From Prochloraceae cyanobacterium PL24a_bin.78 (GTDB taxonomy: Bacteria > Cyanobacteriota > Cyanobacteriia > Cyanobacteriales > JANQIW01), in contig JANQIW010000170.1 of NCBI GenBank assembly GCA_028281945.1, forward strand, positions 1 to 37,813: a DNA stretch of 37,813 nt, written 5' to 3'. This document shows, piece by piece, positions 20,001 through 27,002 of the stretch. The notes under the pieces were generated by a model. That model was not told where the DNA came from. It saw nothing but the letters and a program-made list of their open reading frames with translations, and ran no database searches. Numbering within the stretch: the first letter of the stretch is position 1; every line of letters starts with the position of its first letter. Made by a program: the position numbers and the translations under genes.

Positions 20001-20408
20001 CTGGAAATAACAGAAAGTTGTTGGTTGAAGAATGAATCATGGGCTACTAAACAATTAATTGAGTTTAATAAGCGTAATATTCAACTTTGTATTGATGATT
20101 TTGGTACGGGTTATTCTAGTTTAAGTTATCTTCATCAGTTTCCTATACAAGCTTTGAAAATAGATTGCTCTTTTATCTGTGAGATAGATACGGATTCGGC
20201 TAAAGCAAAAATTGCTCGTGCTATTTTCTCTCTGGCGAGTGAATTGGGTTTAGAGGCTATAGCTGAAGGAATAGAAAGTGAACAACAAGCTAAGATTCTC
20301 AAAGAAACAGGTTGTCAATTTGGACAAGGTTATTTCTTTGCTAAACCCTTAAGTAGTAATGCTTTGAATAATTGGATTTCTCGTTTACTATCGGGAAGTT
20401 GTGGATAG
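17067..20408 (+). CDS. Multi-sensor PAS-GAF-PAS3-GGDEF-EAL c-di-GMP enzyme
   Basis: About 1113 residues, soluble. Domains in order: PAS (1-118, with HPEDREYV and ISDRKRSE ends), GAF (about 130-290), PAS (about 300-430), PAS (430-545), PAS (550-670), GGDEF (motif near 756-760) and EAL (motif near 890). Both catalytic cores are intact: RLGGDEF, EALLRWQH, DDFGTGYSSL and AEGIESEQQ. The inhibitory site is a full R-K-E-D, unlike the other GGDEF-EAL protein in the window, so c-di-GMP feedback is likely. The N-terminus starts directly in the first PAS. ATG 17067 is preferred to TTG 17064. The GAF may bind a tetrapyrrole, but no chromophore cysteine is evident to me. Confidence 0.9.
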   Translation: MSHPPGVTYRCYNDLNRTMEFVSEGIFNLTGYLQSELIVDGSITYWEIIHPEDREYVLNIIQEAVENKKPYELEYRIITSKGELKWVEENGNGIYDNCTKELSFLEGIIIDISDRKRSEFDSYLLKKILKSLQETVNFNRIIEITLNQICEITEWDFGEAWIPNSQTEKLEYSQSWYSRFESREKFTQFRQEAKNYFYTLGKGAPGKVWLSREAMWVADIPEKTNCIRYQITQKYGLKSGFFVPIISQDKVVTVLGFFSLKPRKQDKYLQDLITTVANQIGRIIGQKQVEIALKESQRQMSSLINTVPGIFFRSRKKQKWSMTYLSEGCFELTNYSVEELINESSLDFDDIIHPQDLSKVLQTRETTLNTEEDYVIEYRIKTKNNQEKWVWEKGHGHFDGSGNLLELEGFITDISDRKIIEEKLRNTAAELEALFAGMKDIIVIVDKNGKYLKIAPTNPSLLCQKAEDLIGKTIHELLDKPTADRFLANIQTALNTKTTTKIEYSIELNQKLVWFVANISPIDDDSVIWVARDITDRKEYEEKLQETEKKYRSIFENALEGIFQSTPSGYYLNVNPALAKIYGYKSSRELMETITDIANQLYVDKNRRADFIAILNREGVVSNFESQVYRKDGSIIWIVENARAVCDSMGKCIYYEGTVEDISYRIEVQRKLHAQAFYDTLTGLANRALLMKRLGNALERLKQNGDRFAVLFLDLDRFKIVNDSLGHLVGDRLLIEIANRLKKTTRKEDLVARLGGDEFTILLENINDINQAIVVAKRIKEELSGAFNLNGYKVFTGASIGIFISDNLQETRIKTIAPEDVLRDADTALYRAKANNKGSYQIFEPEMHLNALAQLQLETDIRNALEEKELMVFYQPIICLESRKIVGLEALLRWQHRNKGLVSPDEFIATAEETGLIIPIGLWVLREACYQLKEWQDKFGEDLFISVNLSVKQFNYPSLIEEIDLVLAETGLNPHNLRLEITESCWLKNESWATKQLIEFNKRNIQLCIDDFGTGYSSLSYLHQFPIQALKIDCSFICEIDTDSAKAKIARAIFSLASELGLEAIAEGIESEQQAKILKETGCQFGQGYFFAKPLSSNALNNWISRLLSGSCG
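17404..17411. other. HIP1 octamer
   Basis: A GCGATCGC palindrome inside the GGDEF-EAL gene, where it encodes part of the ISDRK end of the first PAS domain. HIP1 is over-represented in many cyanobacterial genomes. Confidence 0.9.
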
Positions 20409-20445
20409 TTATATCATTTTATCCATTAGTATGATATACAATGGT

Positions 20446-20570
20446 TAGGGAGCGACAAGGGGGACAAGGATGGACTTGGAGGACAAGGGAGAGAGGTTTT
20501 GGTTTAAGAATCAACAAGTTTTGGATAGCTTTAACTCTATCGTTGTTAAAGACAAATTGATATTATATAT
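20446..20570. repeat. Mosaic intergenic repeat, copy E (degenerate)
   Basis: G-rich strings (GGGGGACAAGG, GGAGGACAAGGGAGAGAGG) are followed by TTTTGG and the tail CTTTAACTCTATCGTTGTTAAAGAC. The tail closely matches the end of copy H at about 37250-37273. No heptamer array is present here. Just upstream, TATATCAT (20410-20417) and ATGATATA (20431-20438) can pair, a weak hairpin after the stop of the GGDEF-EAL gene. Confidence 0.7.
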
Positions 20571-20605
20571 TTAATCTTATTAATTTAAAATATTTTAATT
20601 AGTAT

Positions 20606-21214
20606 TTAATTCTCTATAACATCAAACAAAGGACGATTTAGAGGAATATTTAAAGAATCAGAAGATGGATTAGAATTATGTTGAGCAAATTCAATGGGGG
20701 GATGATTAATCCCAATTAACAATGGTTCGGATTCTTTAGCAAATTGCAAACGTGGAGAAGAAAAAGGCTCAAATATACTCGCAACTGCACCTACGACAAC
20801 AGCAGCAATTGCCCCGGCACCGATTAGCCATAATTTCCGTTTTCTCTTGCCTTCATCAATGGCTTCAAAAACACTCTGACATAATTCCTCAGAAGATTGA
20901 GTTTCTGGAATTGGTATGGTTTCAAAACTCGTCATGGCTTGACGCAATTTTAACAAACGACTATGCATTTCTTGGATACAGGGATCCACTTCTAACCAAT
21001 GTTCCACTTCTTGGCGTTGTTTTGGGCATAATTCACTGTCTAGATATGCGGATAACAATTCAAAGCGATCGCCTCCTATAAAATATTCTTCACTTTGGCA
21101 TTCTTCAATTTGGCATTCTTCACTTTGGCATCCTTCACTTTGGTATTCTTGGGGAATTGATTCTGAATTAAAATTTTCCCATTCCCAGTTTTCATGTTTA
21201 TTGTTATCTTTCAT
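20606..21214 (-). CDS. Anti-sigma factor partner of SigG-type ECF sigma
   Basis: 202 residues. An acidic N-terminal region carries a five-residue tandem repeat with cysteines at 29, 34 and 39. Residues about 50-100 form an anti-sigma helical domain (RFELLSAYLDSELCPKQRQE, VEHWLEVDP). A basic stop (KRKRK) precedes one membrane helix (LWLIGAGAIAAVVVGAVASIF), and the short C-terminus lies outside. No complete H-x3-C-x2-C zinc motif is present. The gene lies 89 bp downstream of the sigma gene on the same strand, the order of slr1545-slr1546 in Synechocystis. It most likely holds the sigma factor at the membrane until a signal releases it. Confidence 0.82.
   Translation of the reverse strand: MKDNNKHENWEWENFNSESIPQEYQSEGCQSEECQIEECQSEEYFIGGDRFELLSAYLDSELCPKQRQEVEHWLEVDPCIQEMHSRLLKLRQAMTSFETIPIPETQSSEELCQSVFEAIDEGKRKRKLWLIGAGAIAAVVVGAVASIFEPFSSPRLQFAKESEPLLIGINHPPIEFAQHNSNPSSDSLNIPLNRPLFDVIEN
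21065..21072. other. HIP1 octamer
   Basis: GCGATCGC followed by C, inside the anti-sigma gene next to its 15-bp tandem repeat. Confidence 0.9.
21086..21145. repeat. 15-bp coding tandem repeat in anti-sigma gene
   Basis: Four adjoining copies of TTCTTCACTTTGGCA, with three to four substitutions in total, encode a repeated Cys-Gln-Ser-Glu-Glu unit. The repeat keeps the reading frame and places cysteines five residues apart. It may expand or contract by slippage. Confidence 0.9.
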
Positions 21215-21303
21215 AAAATCACCTTTTTCTTTACTTAAGCATTTACTTAATCATAGTCATTTAGTTTAAATTTTGAAATATATTAGATTTCTAATTTAGA
21301 TTT

Positions 21304-21975
21304 CTAATCATGCAGATACTTTGAAAGTACTGATTGTAATTTAGCTCTAGCTCTAGAAATCCTAGATTTTACAGTACCTAAACTAGCTCCAGTAATGCCG
21401 GCTATTTCATCATATGACATACCTTGAATTTCTCTTAGAACAATTACTGTACGGAAATTTTCAGGTAAATCTGCCAATGCTAAACGAAGTTTTTCGTAAA
21501 ATTCAGCCGTATTCAATTTATCATCTGGGCTAGGATCATTTGATGGCAATTCCCAATTAATTTCGTTATTGTTAATAACTTTGGGTGCATCAAGAGAGAT
21601 GGCTTGATTGGTGGCTTTTTTGCGTTTTCGTAACTCGTCATAGAATAAGTTACTAGTAATCTTGCTTAACCAACCACGAAACTTACTAGGTTCTTTAAGA
21701 CGACCTATGCTTTTGTATACTCTAATCCAGACTTCTTGGGCTAAATCCCCTCGATCTTGCCAATCAGGTGCTAAATGATACAATACTCGATCGACATGGG
21801 ATTGATAGCGTTTTACTAATTCAGCAAAGGCTGCACGATTGGGATTTCTTCCATCCTGAAGCCGTAAGATCAGATCGTAATTTGATAGTTTGTCTAGAGC
21901 CACTTTTTTGACGGGGATTGGTAACTTTATCTTTGCTGCTGTTGACCAAGAAGATAAAGAGATTGATTGAGTCAT
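21304..21975 (-). CDS. sigG: ECF RNA polymerase sigma factor, SigG type
   Basis: 223 residues with a long N-terminal extension typical of the cyanobacterial SigG group. Region 2 reads FAELVKRYQSHVDRVLYHL ... GDLAQEVWIRVYKSI, followed by KFRGWLSKITSNLFYDELRKRKK. Region 4 has the helix-turn-helix YDEIAGITGASLGTVKSRISRAR. Length, the acidic linker (LPSNDPSPDDK) and the downstream membrane anti-sigma gene all support SigG. It directs RNA polymerase to stress promoters, reportedly linked to envelope stress in this group. ECF genes often control themselves, so the 110-bp gap upstream is a candidate site. I did not identify a promoter there. Confidence 0.88.
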   Translation of the reverse strand: MTQSISLSSWSTAAKIKLPIPVKKVALDKLSNYDLILRLQDGRNPNRAAFAELVKRYQSHVDRVLYHLAPDWQDRGDLAQEVWIRVYKSIGRLKEPSKFRGWLSKITSNLFYDELRKRKKATNQAISLDAPKVINNNEINWELPSNDPSPDDKLNTAEFYEKLRLALADLPENFRTVIVLREIQGMSYDEIAGITGASLGTVKSRISRARAKLQSVLSKYLHD

Positions 21976-22085
21976 AGATTGAGATTAAACCATTCAATTA
22001 TATCTTTACTCTATGACTCTGGAACTAGAAATAAAGTTCCAATCAATTTTGATTTGATCTCATCTCATCTCATTATTTTATTCGG

Positions 22086-22637
22086 CTATGGTTTGTCTTT
22101 TTGCTCGAAATCTGTGGCATAAGATTGTAATAGCTTATTAATCTGGACTAAAAATCCACCATCTACCCCGGAAGTTTTGCCAATGGCCTGTCTTTCTGGA
22201 TAAAATCTTGGTTTTTGTAAGGAACGATCGATGGCTTCTTTTACTTGTGTTGAAATGAGATTTTGAAGTTCTTTTTTGGCACGGCTGCGTTGAAACTCGG
22301 CACCTTCTTCTGTGGTGGCATATAGAGGAGGTAAACGATTTAAAGCATAGGCGGCGATATCTCCTACTTCTAAAGATTGATCACTGGTTGCTTCTATTTC
22401 TGCCACTTTAGCAATGGCTTCCCCGATGACTAACTCTTCCATGACGTTAATAAATTGTTTGCGAGGCATGGCCACTACTTCCCCGGTTAATAATGCTCCC
22501 ATCAAACGATCAAGGGACATATATTCTTCAATGGAAAGTTCGGTGGCGGTTTCACAAATCTTGCCTACTTCTGCTTCCATAGTGGGGGTAAGATAACCAT
22601 CTTTGAGAGCAAGTTCTACTATTTCTTGAATATTCAT
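22086..22637 (-). CDS. ComFB-domain protein (putative cyclic dinucleotide receptor)
   Basis: 183 residues. A helical N-terminal part (LKDGYLTPTMEAEVGKICE) precedes the ComFB domain: NVMEELVIGEAIAKVAEIEA ... DIAAYALNRLPPLYATTEEG. The LNRLPPLYAT string is diagnostic for the cyanobacterial members. The zinc cysteines of Bacillus ComFB are absent. Recent work on Nostoc and Synechocystis reports that ComFB-type proteins bind c-di-GMP or c-di-AMP and affect cell size or competence. I apply that by family only. It sits between sigG upstream and an M23 peptidase gene, all on the minus strand, but gaps of 60-110 bp leave operon structure open. Confidence 0.85.
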   Translation of the reverse strand: MNIQEIVELALKDGYLTPTMEAEVGKICETATELSIEEYMSLDRLMGALLTGEVVAMPRKQFINVMEELVIGEAIAKVAEIEATSDQSLEVGDIAAYALNRLPPLYATTEEGAEFQRSRAKKELQNLISTQVKEAIDRSLQKPRFYPERQAIGKTSGVDGGFLVQINKLLQSYATDFEQKDKP

Positions 22638-22697
22638 AATTTTCCTAACTTCTTTTTCTTTTCCCTCAATAATTTATAATAAATAGTTCTACTTTAT

Positions 22698-23582
22698 TTA
22701 TTGAAATCCTTGAAATCTCCAAGGAACTGGATCTACTGCTATGCCATTAACATATAATCCCCAGTGTAAATGAGGCCCTGTGGATGCTCCGGTTGAACCT
22801 ATGGTGCCAATAATTTGTCCTGGTTGAACAAAGTCTCCTTCTTTTACGGATATACTATTTAAGTGTAAAAATATACTTAATACTCCTTGGCCGTGGTCGA
22901 TTCCTACTGTATTACCGTGAACTCTAAATCCGTCTTTTTCCCATCCTATTAATCTGACTTGTCCTGCTGCGGGGGCTATTATTGGGCTTCCAGTAGGCCC
23001 TGCATAATCTACTCCTCGATGATAATAATTCTGGGCGAATTTCCCATTATAATACCGACGCACTCCGTAAATACTGGAAACTCTCCCGCCATTTGGACGA
23101 CGAAATTTCCCATCCCAATATTTTTCTGGTGTCACTATTTTTTTGAATGCTGCTACTTGATCTAATTCTAATTGAGTTGCTTTACTGCCTCCTCCTCTTA
23201 GGGTGATTCTTTGCGTGGGAAACCATCGATCTTTTAATCCTAAAGTGAAATTCTTGGTTTCTCCGTCTGCTGTTACTTGGATGTTTAATTTTCCTGGTTG
23301 ATCTAAGGGGGTGGTAGGTAATAATGCTCTGTATGTAGTTCTACTATCAGCTACTGTATATACGGGGAAGTTTTGGTTTGACATGGAAACTACAGGGGGA
23401 GTGGTATCGTCTACTTCTACTAATACGGAGATAGTATCTCCCAGTTGAGGATTATCTGGGGTGATTCTAATTTGTAAAGCATTCACGGGGGTGCGGTAGA
23501 AGATGAAAATTGTTGCTAATGTCAGACAAAAACCAAAGATGAGCTTTTGGAGGTTAGATGGGGATAATTTAATTGGTAACAT
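22698..23582 (-). CDS. M23 (LytM) peptidase, exported
   Basis: About 294 residues from the ATG at 23582; a TTG at 23606 is a possible earlier start. A signal or anchor helix (LIFGFCLTLATIFIFY) leads into a beta-rich region (LQIRITPDNPQLGDTISVLV), then the LytM domain. Zinc ligands are complete: H188 and D192 in HRGVDYAG, H240 in FLHLN, and H271/H273 in GPHLHWG. It should cleave peptide cross-links of peptidoglycan in the periplasm, acting in growth or division. It lies 83 bp downstream of hfq on the same strand, possibly in one transcript. Confidence 0.92.
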   Translation of the reverse strand: MLPIKLSPSNLQKLIFGFCLTLATIFIFYRTPVNALQIRITPDNPQLGDTISVLVEVDDTTPPVVSMSNQNFPVYTVADSRTTYRALLPTTPLDQPGKLNIQVTADGETKNFTLGLKDRWFPTQRITLRGGGSKATQLELDQVAAFKKIVTPEKYWDGKFRRPNGGRVSSIYGVRRYYNGKFAQNYYHRGVDYAGPTGSPIIAPAAGQVRLIGWEKDGFRVHGNTVGIDHGQGVLSIFLHLNSISVKEGDFVQPGQIIGTIGSTGASTGPHLHWGLYVNGIAVDPVPWRFQGFQ

Positions 23583-23664
23583 TTTTAATGATGGTCTAAT
23601 TTTCAATTTATCTATAATCTCTATATCTGTTTTGATGATTTGTTGTGATTAAGTAGCTAGAGGG

Positions 23665-23877
23665 TTAAGATGCAGGCTTAATATACACTAATCCTTGTCG
23701 CCAAACCATGGTTTTTTGTTGCTGGGAATCGATTAAACAAATACATTCGGGATCTTGCCAGATTACTTTTCCTTTTAAACTATCACCTGTGGTTACTTTT
23801 AATTCTACTTCGAGTTGATTTTTGATATACCCTTGGATTTGTCGTATACTAGGAATACCTGTATCGAATTCAGACAT
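23665..23877 (-). CDS. hfq: Cyanobacterial Hfq homologue
   Basis: 70 residues of the short cyanobacterial Hfq type. It starts [20 protein letters not shown], close to the family pattern FDSGLPSVRQVQ. The Sm1 motif follows as [21 protein letters not shown], then an Sm2-like part [22 protein letters not shown]. Cyanobacterial Hfq lacks the classic KH of Sm2 and, in Synechocystis, acts through the pilus ATPase PilB1 and natural competence rather than as an RNA chaperone. Divergent dapF starts only 33 bp away, the same pairing as in Synechocystis, which strongly supports the call. Confidence 0.92.
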   Translation of the reverse strand: MSEFDTGIPSIRQIQGYIKNQLEVELKVTTGDSLKGKVIWQDPECICLIDSQQQKTMVWRQGLVYIKPAS

Positions 23878-23910
23878 AATTTAATTCTTAATTTAAGGAA
23901 GATCTTTATA

Positions 23911-24753
23911 ATGGTTGAGTTTACCAAATATCAAGGACTTGGCAATGATTTTATTTTAATTGATAATCGTCATCAGTTTGAACCAATTCTTGATGCTACA
24001 ACGGCAATAAAAATGTGCGATCGTAATTTTGGTATTGGAGCAGATGGTGTGATTTTCCTTCTGCCTGGTAAGGATGACTCTGACTATACCATGATTATCT
24101 ATAATTCTGATGGTTCCGAACCTGAAATGTGTGGTAATGGGATTCGTTGTTTGGCTCAGTTTATTGCTTCTAAAACGGGAATTGAATCTGCCGGTACTAA
24201 ATACTCTATCTTAACTGGTGCGGGTATAATTGTCCCTGTGTTGCAGGAAAATAATCAGGTGAGGGTGGATATGGGCTTTCCTCAATTAACTGCTGCTAAA
24301 ATTCCTACTACTTTGGCTAAGGCTGATGAGAAGGTTGTTAATGTACCTATGACTGTGGATTCTCAAACTTGGTATGTTACTTGTGTTAGTATGGGCAATC
24401 CTCATTGTATTACTTTTGTTGATGATGTTGAGGAGATTGCTTTGGCAGAAATAGGGAAAAAATTTGAGCATCATGAGGTTTTTCCTCAACGCACTAATAC
24501 TGAATTTATTCAGGTTGTTAATAAAAGTTATTTGAAGATGAAGGTTTGGGAGCGAGGGGCAGGGGCTACTCTTGCTTGTGGTACTGGTGCTTGTGCTTCT
24601 GTGGTGGCTGGTGTGCTTAATGGTAAGTGTGATAATTTATGTACTATAGAATTACCTGGTGGCAATTTGACTATCGAATGGAATCAAAGTGATGGTAAAG
24701 TCTATATGACTGGTCCTGCTCAGGAAGTTTTTAGTGGTAATTATCTTGTTTAA
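23911..24753 (+). CDS. dapF: Diaminopimelate epimerase
   Basis: 280 residues from the ATG at 23911. The frame stays open upstream to 23815 but would overlap hfq, and [14 protein letters not shown] is the family start with AAGGA just before it. The two catalytic cysteines are C74 in MCGNGIRC and C223 in LACGTGAC. The enzyme interconverts LL- and meso-diaminopimelate, giving meso-DAP for peptidoglycan and the precursor of lysine. It is divergent from hfq. The short intergenic region must contain two overlapping promoters. Confidence 0.96.
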   Translation: MVEFTKYQGLGNDFILIDNRHQFEPILDATTAIKMCDRNFGIGADGVIFLLPGKDDSDYTMIIYNSDGSEPEMCGNGIRCLAQFIASKTGIESAGTKYSILTGAGIIVPVLQENNQVRVDMGFPQLTAAKIPTTLAKADEKVVNVPMTVDSQTWYVTCVSMGNPHCITFVDDVEEIALAEIGKKFEHHEVFPQRTNTEFIQVVNKSYLKMKVWERGAGATLACGTGACASVVAGVLNGKCDNLCTIELPGGNLTIEWNQSDGKVYMTGPAQEVFSGNYLV

Positions 24754-24853
24754 GTAATAAGTAACAAGTAAGATAAAATTAATCAAGTTTTCATTGCTAA
24801 TTCTTAATTTCTAAATTCACCTAATTAACTAACTATTAACTTCAAGTTGTTAA

Positions 24854-26647
24854 ATGAAATATATATTTATTATCTTCATCGTTGCAGTTTTAACTATTTT
24901 TATAGGAAGTAATTTTATGGTGACAGTAGAAGAAACTAATCCTCAATTTAACTCTTTATTAAGTGATCCTTTTCTCCAATTACCAACAGAAACTACGGTA
25001 AGAGTTGTTTGGTTTACAGAGTTTTTAGGTAGCAATCATTATGTTAATTATGGTGATAAATTGCAGGAAAAATCTGTGGCTGTTACTACTAAATTAACTC
25101 GCACAAGAGAAGATGGAAAATCTAACCTTAATCAAACAGTTGAAAGTCAAACAGTTGAAAATCAAACCATTGAAGGGGTAATTAATCGTAATATTTGGCG
25201 ACATGAAGCTATCATCGATGGATTAAATTCAGGGGAAAGAATTCCTTATCAAGTAACTAGCATTCCTGAAGATAGTAACAACAAAATTACTAGCAAAGTT
25301 TTTACCCTTTCTTCTAAACCTAAGGCTGGAATGCCATTAAAAATTCTCCTAACTTCTGATCATCAATTAATGCCCATGGTAGCGGCTAATCTTCAAAAAG
25401 TAACAGAAACAATTGGGGAATTAGATGGGGTATTTTTAGCAGGAGACTTAATAAATATTCCCGATCGAGCTTCTGAATGGTTTGATGATTCTAGAGGGAA
25501 TGCTTTCTTTCCTTGTCTTCAGGGTAAAGCTAATTATACTTTAGAAAGAAATGGCATTTCTACTGTTTATCAAGGAGGAGAAATTATTCAACACACTCCC
25601 CTTTATCCAGCAATTGGTAACCATGAAGTGATGGGGAGATTTTCTGCTTCAACACCTTTAAATCAACAATTTAATGATCCTATTCCTCGCAATGTAGCTG
25701 AAGATTATTATCAGAAATCCGCCGAAACTTTAAACCCAAATAATGACCCAGAAGTTAAAGAAAGTTGGTTGAAAGCTAACTCTTTTAACAGTGATACTTA
25801 CGAAGAAATTTTTAGTCTTCCTCAAAGTATTTCTGGTGGGAAAAAATATTATTCTGTCACTTTTGGTGATATTCGTTTAGTGGTTCTTTATGTTACTAAT
25901 ATTTGGCGATCGCCTGATGAAAATCCTCGGGCAAGAGGAAGATATCAAGAAAGAGAAAAAGACTTAAATAATCCAGAAAAATGGGGTTATGGGCAACATA
26001 TTTTCGAGCCAATTTCAGTGGATACTCCTCAATATCTTTGGTTAAAAAATGAACTAAAATCAGATGAATTTAAAGAGGCTAAATATAAAGTGGTGATGTT
26101 TCATCATCCAGCTCACACTTTAGGAGAAAATATCGTTCCTGCCTATACAAATCCCATCCCCAAAATTGAATATGGTGAAAATAATCAGATAGTTAAGGTC
26201 AATTATGAATATCCTAAAGAAGATGATTATATTATTAGGGATTTGATGCCATTATTAGAGTCGGCAGGAGTGAATTTAGTTTTTAATGGACATTCTCACT
26301 TATGGAATCGCTTTGTAGGTTCCACTGGAATTAACTTTTTAGAAACTTCTAATGTTGGTAATAGTTATGGTGCTTTTATAGGAGATAAAAAACGCAAAAT
26401 TCCTGCCTATTTGGACGAAGAAAATTATATTCCAGCAGGGGATCCAAATGGTTTAGAGGCAATAGTTCCTAATATTTCACCATTTTTAGATAATAATAGT
26501 GAACCTCTTCCTTACATTGCTAGTAATAATATTAGTGTTTTTAGTATTTTAGATACGGCAAAAGGCACTGTTAGTAGTTATGGTTTTAATACAGGAAATC
26601 CTAATTCACCAATAATTAAGTTTGATGAATTTAAACTCATTAATTAA
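24854..26647 (+). CDS. Exported purple-acid-phosphatase-like metallophosphoesterase
   Basis: 597 residues. One N-terminal hydrophobic helix (IFIIFIVAVLTIFIGSNFMV) serves as signal or anchor. A fibronectin-like N-domain (TTVRVVWFTEFLGSNHYV) resembles the purple acid phosphatase N-domain. Metal motifs: SDHQ (168-171), GDL near 197, GNHE (255-258), FHHPAH, and GHSHLW. The first motif is D-x-Q rather than D-x-H, as in PAP-like proteins. A small 15-bp tandem repeat near 25137 gives QTVESQTVENQTIE. It likely hydrolyses phosphate esters outside the cytoplasm. A structured stem with T-run follows it at 26680-26758. Confidence 0.85.
   Translation: MKYIFIIFIVAVLTIFIGSNFMVTVEETNPQFNSLLSDPFLQLPTETTVRVVWFTEFLGSNHYVNYGDKLQEKSVAVTTKLTRTREDGKSNLNQTVESQTVENQTIEGVINRNIWRHEAIIDGLNSGERIPYQVTSIPEDSNNKITSKVFTLSSKPKAGMPLKILLTSDHQLMPMVAANLQKVTETIGELDGVFLAGDLINIPDRASEWFDDSRGNAFFPCLQGKANYTLERNGISTVYQGGEIIQHTPLYPAIGNHEVMGRFSASTPLNQQFNDPIPRNVAEDYYQKSAETLNPNNDPEVKESWLKANSFNSDTYEEIFSLPQSISGGKKYYSVTFGDIRLVVLYVTNIWRSPDENPRARGRYQEREKDLNNPEKWGYGQHIFEPISVDTPQYLWLKNELKSDEFKEAKYKVVMFHHPAHTLGENIVPAYTNPIPKIEYGENNQIVKVNYEYPKEDDYIIRDLMPLLESAGVNLVFNGHSHLWNRFVGSTGINFLETSNVGNSYGAFIGDKKRKIPAYLDEENYIPAGDPNGLEAIVPNISPFLDNNSEPLPYIASNNISVFSILDTAKGTVSSYGFNTGNPNSPIIKFDEFKLIN
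25906..25913. other. HIP1 octamer (full GGCGATCGCC)
   Basis: The extended 10-bp HIP1 form lies inside the phosphoesterase gene and encodes part of WRSPDE. Confidence 0.9.
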
Positions 26648-26679
26648 CTATCTCATTAACTAACTAAAATTAAATCTCA

Positions 26680-26758
26680 ATTCCTATTAATTATTCCTGT
26701 AAAATTGATGAAGCTAATTACATACCTATAGCTTTATCATTTTAGTAGGAATTTTTCT
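26680..26758 (+). terminator. Structured stem with T-run after the phosphoesterase gene
   Basis: ATTCCTATTA (26680-26689) pairs with TAGTAGGAAT (26743-26752) over ten positions with one G-U. An inner hairpin AAGCTA (26711-26716) with TAGCTT (26729-26734) lies in the loop. TTTTTCT follows at once. It fits an intrinsic terminator, though the large two-level fold could also be a small structured RNA. Confidence 0.4.
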
Positions 26759-26774
26759 ATGGTATTCATTTTCA

Positions 26775-26844
26775 AAAATAAATATTCAGTAAAAACACAG
26801 AATTAAAAAGTTTCAGTAAAGTAATGCTCAGAGAATAATTTTTT
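26775..26844 (+). repeat. Cassette repeat R1 (70 bp direct repeat)
   Basis: A 70-bp unit matches R2 (27955-28024) at 68 of 70 positions. It begins AAAATAAATATTCAGTAAAA and ends with GCTCAGAGAATAATTTTTT. Within it TTCAGTAAA occurs twice, 27 bp apart. Its start lies 112 bp before the truncated gene start at 26887, so it is most likely a duplicated promoter or leader. Confidence 0.9.
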
Positions 26845-26868
26845 CTGTAATATAGAAAAAGAGAAATT

Positions 26869-26940
26869 AAAACTTAGGAGTGAAGTATGTTTTTCTATCA
26901 TGATGCCAAAGAAAGAGCACATACAAGATTTAAGATGTAA
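26869..26940 (+). pseudogene. Truncated start of a third glycine-zipper paralogue
   Basis: Bases 26869-26901 are identical to 29104-29136, which hold the ribosome site AGGAG and the first codons of the intact paralogue at 29122. The reading frame from ATG 26887 gives MFFYHDAKERAHTRFKM and then a stop at 26938-26940, aligned with MFFYHKEKEIAQARLKN. The frame ends after 17 codons, and the rest of the gene is missing. A different gene begins 62 bp later. This is a decayed gene copy, or possibly a conserved leader peptide. Confidence 0.8.
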
Positions 26941-27002
26941 TATCGAATATTTTTCCGAAATTTTTAATAACTCTAAATCATGATTTTTATTCAATTAATA
27001 AA

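Noticed and set aside
26803-26994. Minus-strand 63-codon frame across R1 and the truncated gene start
   Set aside because: It lies wholly opposite the repeat and the pseudogene, has no homologue pattern, and a similar antisense frame does not persist at R2 or R3.
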